This document shows, one piece after another, positions 59,442 through 64,000 of a DNA stretch of 64,000 bases. The notes under the pieces were generated by a model. The model did not search any database. It was not told the DNA's origin and worked only from the letters and a program-made list of their open reading frames with translations. Position 1 is the stretch's first letter; every line of letters begins with the position of its first letter. A program made the translations under genes and the position numbers. The DNA comes from an uncultured Actinomycetes bacterium (GTDB lineage Bacteria > Actinomycetota > Acidimicrobiia > Acidimicrobiales > Acidimicrobilacustridaceae). The stretch lies in assembly GCA_937876315.1 (NCBI GenBank), contig CALEHQ010000043.1:176143-240142 (forward strand), given 5' to 3'.

Positions 59442-60194
59442 TCAGCGGCCCGACCAATTCGGCGGGCGCTTCTCGAAGAAGGCCATCACGCCTTCACGGG
59501 TGTCTTCGGCATTGCGAATGACATCCTCTGATTCCAGCGTTTCGTCCCAGCCATGCGCTTCATCGGGCGCATCAAGCGAGGCCAAGAACCGCATGGTTTC
59601 GCGCACGGCCACCGGGCCGTTGGCGCAGATGCGTTCGGCCAGACCGACTGCGTCGTCGAGCGCATCGCCGGCATTGGAAAGGATGCTGGCCAGACCGAGT
59701 TTGTACGCCCGCTTGGCATCGATGGAATCGCCAGTGAGGAGAAGTTCGCGCGCCACATTTCGCGGAAGTGCTTTGGGCGCACGGAACAGACCACCGCAGA
59801 TCGGTACGAGGCTCCGCTTCACTTCCGGCAATCCAAACTCGGCGGTCTTCGACGCAACCACAAGATCGCAGGACAACACGACTTCGAACCCACCGCCAAG
59901 CGCAGCGCCTTCCACTGCAGCGATGAGGGGCTTGGTGCGGTAACGGCGAATGATTCCGTACTGTCCGCCGCGATCAGTGGAATGAACGCCGGCACGCATG
60001 TCGGTGCCGGCACAGAAAACCGACTTCGTTCCCGTAATGACGCCCGCCCAAAGTTCGGGATCGTCTTCAAGTCGATTCAGTGCATCGTCGATGCCTTCGG
60101 CAAGTTCGACATCGATCGCGTTTCGCTTTTCTTCACGCTCAAGACGAATGACCAGTACCCGGCCACGGACTTCAGTTTTTACCGTTTCGGACAC
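59442..60194 (-). CDS. Enoyl-CoA hydratase/isomerase family protein
   Basis: 250-residue crotonase-fold enzyme adding water to trans-2-enoyl-CoA. The oxyanion-hole segments are AGTDMRAG and AALGGGFEVVLSCDL, and FGLPEVKRSLVPICGGLFR carries the second catalytic Glu. GTG 60194 follows CGAGGAGAACCC. It lies 37 nt downstream of an aldehyde dehydrogenase and 51 nt upstream of the acyl-CoA dehydrogenase, all on the minus strand, so a fatty-acid or ring-cleavage beta-oxidation operon is likely. Confidence 0.9.
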   Translation of the reverse strand: MSETVKTEVRGRVLVIRLEREEKRNAIDVELAEGIDDALNRLEDDPELWAGVITGTKSVFCAGTDMRAGVHSTDRGGQYGIIRRYRTKPLIAAVEGAALGGGFEVVLSCDLVVASKTAEFGLPEVKRSLVPICGGLFRAPKALPRNVARELLLTGDSIDAKRAYKLGLASILSNAGDALDDAVGLAERICANGPVAVRETMRFLASLDAPDEAHGWDETLESEDVIRNAEDTREGVMAFFEKRPPNWSGR

Positions 60195-60231
60195 GGGTTC
60201 TCCTCGATCGAATGTCTCAGTGCTTCATCTC

Positions 60232-61653
60232 TCAGTGCTTAATCATGACGTGTTTGAGCTCGGTGTAGTGCTCAAGCGCGTACTTCGACATGTCTTTTCC
60301 GTAACCGCTGTTCTTGAATCCGCCATGTGGGAACTCGGAAACGATCGGAATGTGGTCATTCACCCACACCGTGCCGAACATCATTGAACGAGACATGCGC
60401 ATGGCCCGGCCAGCATCTCGCGTCCAAACTGACGCAGCCAATCCGTAGTCAACATCGTTCGCCCATGCGAGCGCCTGAGCTTCGTCGGCAAACTTCTGCA
60501 CGCTGATCACAGGCCCAAACACTTCGCGTTGCACGAGTTCCGAATCCTGCGCCGGTCCCGCAACCACTGTGGGTGCATAGAAGTAACCAGGACGGTCAAG
60601 GGTTTCGCCGCCGACGACGACTCGCGCGCCTGACGAAACCGCTCGACTCACCATTCCATCGACACGATCGCGTTGCGCAGCGGAGATCACCGGGCCGACG
60701 TTGGTTGCGGCGTCGTTGGGATCGCCAGTGATGAGCGCGCCAACCGAGGCTTCAAGCCCACCGACGAGATCATCGAACACACCTGGGCCAGTGATCACCC
60801 GGCACGGCGCGGTGCAATCCTGACCAGAGTTGTAGTAGCCGGTTTCCGTAAGAGTCGCGACAAGTGCTTCAACATCTGCATCATCGAACACCACAACAGG
60901 TGCTTTCCCGCCAAGTTCGAGATGCACGCGCTTCAATGTGTCGGCGGCATTGCGCGCAATCATCTTTCCGGTGTTGACATCACCGGTGAGCGACAGCATC
61001 GCAATACCCGGGTGACGAACAATTGCGTCGCCCGCAGTTTCACCCTGACCAACAACAACATTGAACACACCTGGAGGAAGAATTCCTTCGGTGAGTTCTG
61101 CCAAACGAAACGCGGTAAAGGGCGTGAGTTCCGATGGCTTCAGGATGAACGTGTTGCCTACCGCAAGTGCGGGACCCATTTTCCAGATCGCCATATTGAG
61201 CGGATAGTTCCAGGGCGCAATGCCGGCGACCACGCCAAGAGGATCGCGTCGCAGCATAGAGGTGTGGTCCTCCATGTATTCGCCCGCGGCCTGCGCGTCC
61301 ATCGTGCGCGCCGCTCCTGCGAAGAATCGAAGGTTGTCGATCGTGAGGTCGAACTCGAAGTCGATAATCGAAACCGGCTTCCCAACGTTCTCGCCTTCAA
61401 TGGCTTTCAGTTCATCAAGATTTCCTTCAAGGCGATCGGCCAGCGCGAGCAACGCTTCTGCCCGAGCGCGCGGGGTTGCGGTCCCCCACTCGGCAAATGC
61501 CGCCTTCGCCGCACCAACTGCCGCATCAACATCGGAAGCATCGCTTGAAGGCACTGAACCAATAACGGCTCCGGTCGCTGGAGCAAGCACCTCGTCAGTT
61601 GCCCCGCTTTGGGCCGGAACCCATTTCCCACCAATGAAATTGAGATGTGCCAC
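60232..61653 (-). CDS. Aldehyde dehydrogenase, aminobutyraldehyde-dehydrogenase type
   Basis: 473-residue NAD(P)-dependent aldehyde oxidiser. Motifs are GVVAGIAPWNYPLNMAIWK, HLELGGKAPVVVFDD with catalytic Glu, and YYNSGQDCTAPCRV with the catalytic Cys in the pattern of gamma-aminobutyraldehyde dehydrogenases. I chose GTG 61653, with GGGAG 6 nt upstream; frames to 61692 lack a site. It diverges from the polyamine-type ABC importer 231 bp away, so putrescine breakdown to GABA is the favoured role. Alternatively it serves the fatty-acid operon downstream. Confidence 0.88.
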   Translation of the reverse strand: MAHLNFIGGKWVPAQSGATDEVLAPATGAVIGSVPSSDASDVDAAVGAAKAAFAEWGTATPRARAEALLALADRLEGNLDELKAIEGENVGKPVSIIDFEFDLTIDNLRFFAGAARTMDAQAAGEYMEDHTSMLRRDPLGVVAGIAPWNYPLNMAIWKMGPALAVGNTFILKPSELTPFTAFRLAELTEGILPPGVFNVVVGQGETAGDAIVRHPGIAMLSLTGDVNTGKMIARNAADTLKRVHLELGGKAPVVVFDDADVEALVATLTETGYYNSGQDCTAPCRVITGPGVFDDLVGGLEASVGALITGDPNDAATNVGPVISAAQRDRVDGMVSRAVSSGARVVVGGETLDRPGYFYAPTVVAGPAQDSELVQREVFGPVISVQKFADEAQALAWANDVDYGLAASVWTRDAGRAMRMSRSMMFGTVWVNDHIPIVSEFPHGGFKNSGYGKDMSKYALEHYTELKHVMIKH

Positions 61654-61774
61654 GACGACTCCCTTTTCTTTTCCCATCGCATCGTGGGCCACGAGCGCCG
61701 AAACCGCAAGGAATTGCCGGAAAAGAGCCGCGAGAGACGCCTGTCATCAACTGTTCACCGTCTCGCCATCGTTC

Positions 61775-61801
61775 AATTCTTGCGGTGAGCCCGAATTCTT
61801 G
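61775..61801. repeat. Direct repeat in the divergent aldehyde dehydrogenase/potA gap
   Basis: AATTCTTG occurs at 61775-61782 and 61794-61801, a 19-nt period, in the 231-bp gap between the aldehyde dehydrogenase and the polyamine ABC genes. TCACCG/CGGTGA (61755-61760, 61783-61788) is a longer-spaced inverted pair. The pair may bind a shared regulator. Confidence 0.3.
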
Positions 61802-61884
61802 TGATCCTGTCCCTTTCCACCGGGCGCCCAAACGGTCTGCCCGAGACTTCGGAGGGGTGAGAGCTGACAGAGAACTCGATTGCT

Positions 61885-63036
61885 ATGACGTCTCCTACTG
61901 CGGCCGACCTTTCGGCTCCAGTCATCGAGATCGATCATGTCGTGAAGCGATTCGGCGAGTTCGTCGCCGTCGACGATGTCGATTTCTCGATTGGTCAAGG
62001 CGAGTTCTTCTCAATGCTCGGCCCATCAGGTTGTGGCAAGACCACGACGCTGCGAATGATCGCTGGCTTCGAACAGCCCACCAGCGGTGCAATACGTCTC
62101 GATGGTGTCGATGTTTCAAAGGTGCCGCCGAATAAGCGCGACGTGAACACCGTGTTCCAGCACTACGCCCTGTTCCCCCACATGAATGTCTTTGACAACG
62201 TGGCCTTCGGCCCCCAGTCGAGGAAGGTGGACAAGGTCACGATCAAAAAGCGCGTGACCGAAATGCTCGAGGTCGTTCGCCTCACGGAGTTCGCCAGTCG
62301 CCGACCAGCCCAACTTTCTGGTGGTCAGCAACAGCGCGTGGCGCTTGCTCGTGCTCTGGTCAACCTTCCCAAGGCACTGCTTCTTGACGAACCCCTCGGC
62401 GCGCTCGACCTCAAGCTTCGTCATGCGATGCAGTTTGAACTTAAGCGCATCCAGCGCGAGGTCGGCATCACATTCGTTTATGTCACACATGATCAAGAAG
62501 AAGCGCTCACCATGAGTGACCGCATCGCTGTCATGTCCGACGGTCGCGTCGAACAAATCGGCACTCCCTCCGAGATCTACGACAATCCTGCAAGCGTGTT
62601 CGTTGCCGGGTTCATCGGCCAGGCAAACCTTTGGTCAGCAACTGTTACTCAACACGCGGCAGGCACAACGCGAGTGAGTGCACTCGGCGGAGCTTCTCTT
62701 TGTGGCTCCTGCGGAGATTCAACCCTCGCTGTCGGATCAGCAGCAACGCTCATGGTTCGTCCCGAGCGCATCTCCATCTCGCTTGCACAACCGACGTCGC
62801 AATCCGGTGGCGACCAATCAGTGAATGCAACTGTCTCCGACCTCGCGTTCCAAGGCCCGATCGTTCGGCTCGCGCTCGAGGCAGCCGACGGGTCGCCGAT
62901 CATCGCCAATGTCGATCCCGATGCCGACCTTCCGCTTCTTCGCCCTGGCGACAGCGTGTGGGCATCGTGGACGCAGAGCGCCGCTTGCGTTCTGCCATCT
63001 GTTCCCAACCAACAACCGCAATTACTGGAGGACTGA
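61885..63036 (+). CDS. potA: Spermidine/putrescine-type ABC transporter ATP-binding protein
   Basis: 383-residue importer ATPase. Walker A is [17 protein letters not shown], the Q-loop [21 protein letters not shown], the signature [20 protein letters not shown], and Walker [12 protein letters not shown]. The C-terminal 135 residues form a TOBE domain ([29 protein letters not shown]). This matches PotA/2-aminoethylphosphonate/iron classes, and the downstream substrate-binding protein favours polyamines. ATG 61885; two nt separate it from the next gene. Confidence 0.9.
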   Translation: MTSPTAADLSAPVIEIDHVVKRFGEFVAVDDVDFSIGQGEFFSMLGPSGCGKTTTLRMIAGFEQPTSGAIRLDGVDVSKVPPNKRDVNTVFQHYALFPHMNVFDNVAFGPQSRKVDKVTIKKRVTEMLEVVRLTEFASRRPAQLSGGQQQRVALARALVNLPKALLLDEPLGALDLKLRHAMQFELKRIQREVGITFVYVTHDQEEALTMSDRIAVMSDGRVEQIGTPSEIYDNPASVFVAGFIGQANLWSATVTQHAAGTTRVSALGGASLCGSCGDSTLAVGSAATLMVRPERISISLAQPTSQSGGDQSVNATVSDLAFQGPIVRLALEAADGSPIIANVDPDADLPLLRPGDSVWASWTQSAACVLPSVPNQQPQLLED

Positions 63037-63038
63037 CC

Positions 63039-64000
63039 ATGACCAAACCAATCGACCCCGAGCTCCTTGAGGCTATGGCTCAGCACCGAACGTCGCGTCG
63101 TCGATTCCTCGGCATGGGCGGCCTTGCCCTTGGTGGTCTTGCGATGGGCCCAACACTTCTTGCTGCATGCAGTTCCGACTCGAACAGCAGTGGTGGTGGC
63201 AGCAGTGATGGCATCACCGTTCTCAACTGGCCCCTCTACATCGAAGGCGACGAGCCCAGCACCTCGGCAACGCTGAACAACTTCACGTCCTCAACCGGCA
63301 TCAAGGTTGACTACAGAAACAGCATTGACGGCAACGAGTCGTTCAACACGAAGTATCAAGCCACGCTCGAAAAGGGTCAAGGAATCGGCGCCGACCTCAT
63401 CGTGCTCACATCGTGGAATGCCGCGGCCTACATCGGCGCCAATCTGGTGCAGCCGTTCGACAGCGCCGCATTCCCCAACAAGAAGAATGTGATTTCTCGC
63501 CTCGCCAACCCATCATGGGATCCAGGACGTGCGAAGTCGATTCCGTGGGCCGTTGGTCAAACCGGTCTCGCCTACTGGCCTGACAAAGTCGGCGGAAAAA
63601 TCACCGACGTCAACGCCATCTTTGACCCGAAGTTCAAGGGTAAGGTCACGATTCTTGACGAGATGCGCGACACCGTTGGTCTCACCATGCTTGGCATGGG
63701 CGCCAACCCGGCCACCGGAACAACGGCGCAAATGCTCGCCGCAATCGACAAGATTGAAAAGGCCCGAGACGCAGGTCAGTTCAAGAAGGTCACTGGCAAT
63801 GGCTACACCGAAGACCTTGCCCTTGGCGATACCTGGATTGCCGTTGCATGGTCCGGCGATGTCGCGCAGTTGCAGGCCGACAATCCTGGCCTCGAATGGG
63901 TCATCCCTAGCCAGGGCGGAATGCTCTGGGTCGACAACGCCATGATCCCCGTTGGCGCGAAGAACCCCGAGGGAGCGAACAAACTCCTCAACTACGTCTA
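63039..64000 (+). CDS. potD: Polyamine-type ABC transporter substrate-binding protein (partial)
   Basis: First 320 residues of a lipoprotein, truncated by the window end. A twin-arginine signal (SRRRFLGMGGL) and a lipobox (LLAAC, lipidated C44) are followed by a two-lobe binding domain: ITVLNWPLYIEGDEPS, DYRNSIDGNESFNTKYQ and the hinge segment PWAVGQTGLAYW. The INSNW/LNWPLYI start matches the PotD/PotF family. GGAGG precedes the ATG. The permease genes should lie beyond 64000. Confidence 0.88.
   Translation, partial: MTKPIDPELLEAMAQHRTSRRRFLGMGGLALGGLAMGPTLLAACSSDSNSSGGGSSDGITVLNWPLYIEGDEPSTSATLNNFTSSTGIKVDYRNSIDGNESFNTKYQATLEKGQGIGADLIVLTSWNAAAYIGANLVQPFDSAAFPNKKNVISRLANPSWDPGRAKSIPWAVGQTGLAYWPDKVGGKITDVNAIFDPKFKGKVTILDEMRDTVGLTMLGMGANPATGTTAQMLAAIDKIEKARDAGQFKKVTGNGYTEDLALGDTWIAVAWSGDVAQLQADNPGLEWVIPSQGGMLWVDNAMIPVGAKNPEGANKLLNYV

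Noticed and set aside
60673..61548. A 291-residue plus-strand frame opposite the aldehyde dehydrogenase
   Set aside because: It is antisense to a well-supported enzyme and carries no recognisable motif.
1..64000. tRNA or rRNA genes, CRISPR repeats, insertion sequences or prophage
   Set aside because: No clover-leaf-like tRNA pattern, repeat-spacer array, transposase or phage structural gene was seen on reading either strand. A tRNAscan-SE run would be needed to exclude a short tRNA missed by eye.

Overview
This 64 kb window is a gene-dense stretch of an actinobacterial chromosome, most likely from the class Acidimicrobiia. The case for Actinobacteria is a WhiB regulator, a DtxR-family repressor, an actinobacterial HelD helicase, three F420-type luciferase-like oxidoreductases plus an F420/FMN split-barrel protein, a PIG-L deacetylase, the hemE-hemH-hemY order typical of the coproporphyrin-dependent haem route, frequent GTG starts and moderately high G+C. 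The class-level placement is inference from overall gene content. No rRNA, tRNA, CRISPR array, insertion sequence or prophage was seen.

Layout. 1-2.5 kb: a respiratory locus (cytochrome b fragment, 2x[4Fe-4S] ferredoxin and small membrane protein on the minus strand, diverging from a membrane-anchored cytochrome c). 2.5-6.3 kb: early tetrapyrrole genes hemL, hemB and a cobA-hemD fusion. 6.4-14.9 kb: whiB, photolyase, a degenerate glutamate-dehydrogenase-like protein, pyrophosphatase, peroxiredoxin, a MacB-type ABC exporter, a split-barrel flavin protein and a DtxR-family regulator. 14.9-17 kb: HelD. 17.2-20.6 kb: late haem genes hemE-hemH-hemY. 20.6-26.2 kb: an NlpC/P60 hydrolase behind a structured leader, an esterase, a PCu(A)C-like protein without copper ligands, a Zur-box-controlled zinc importer (znuA, znuB, no znuC) and an Lnt-like protein with Ser at the catalytic Cys position. 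26.4-38.5 kb: cell-envelope glycan and lipid genes (two GT4 glycosyltransferases, a methyltransferase with an alpha/alpha-toroid protein, GtrA, GH1 glucosidase, PAP2, PIG-L deacetylase, a flippase-like membrane protein), with a TesB thioesterase and a PQQ-type sugar dehydrogenase. 38.4-50.6 kb: catabolic or accessory oxidoreductases (three LLM flavoproteins, four SDRs, an MFS exporter, a phosphatase, an acyltransferase, a sulfatase). 50.6-55.7 kb: ArfB, two small conserved proteins, GluQRS, and an operon pairing a ParA ATPase with a CYTH-CHAD protein. 55.7-61.7 kb: an aminotransferase pseudogene, P450, acyl-CoA dehydrogenase, enoyl-CoA hydratase and aldehyde dehydrogenase. 61.9-64 kb: a polyamine-type ABC importer, cut by the window end.

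How genes work together. The two tetrapyrrole blocks cover much of haem synthesis, but hemA, hemC and the final decarboxylase (hemQ/chdC) are not here. The polyamine importer diverges from an aminobutyraldehyde-type dehydrogenase, which fits putrescine uptake and breakdown. The broken class-III aminotransferase further along could once have belonged to the same route.

The best candidate for an under-described system is the 4-nt-overlapping CYTH-CHAD and ParA pair (52564-54842). CHAD domains bind polyphosphate and ParA ATPases position cellular cargo, so the pair may place polyphosphate granules; this is inference. Next in interest are the leader with alternative hairpins before the NlpC/P60 gene, and several enzyme-family members that have lost key residues (Lnt, PCu(A)C, an SDR, a GDH-like protein, the metal site of the DtxR-type regulator).
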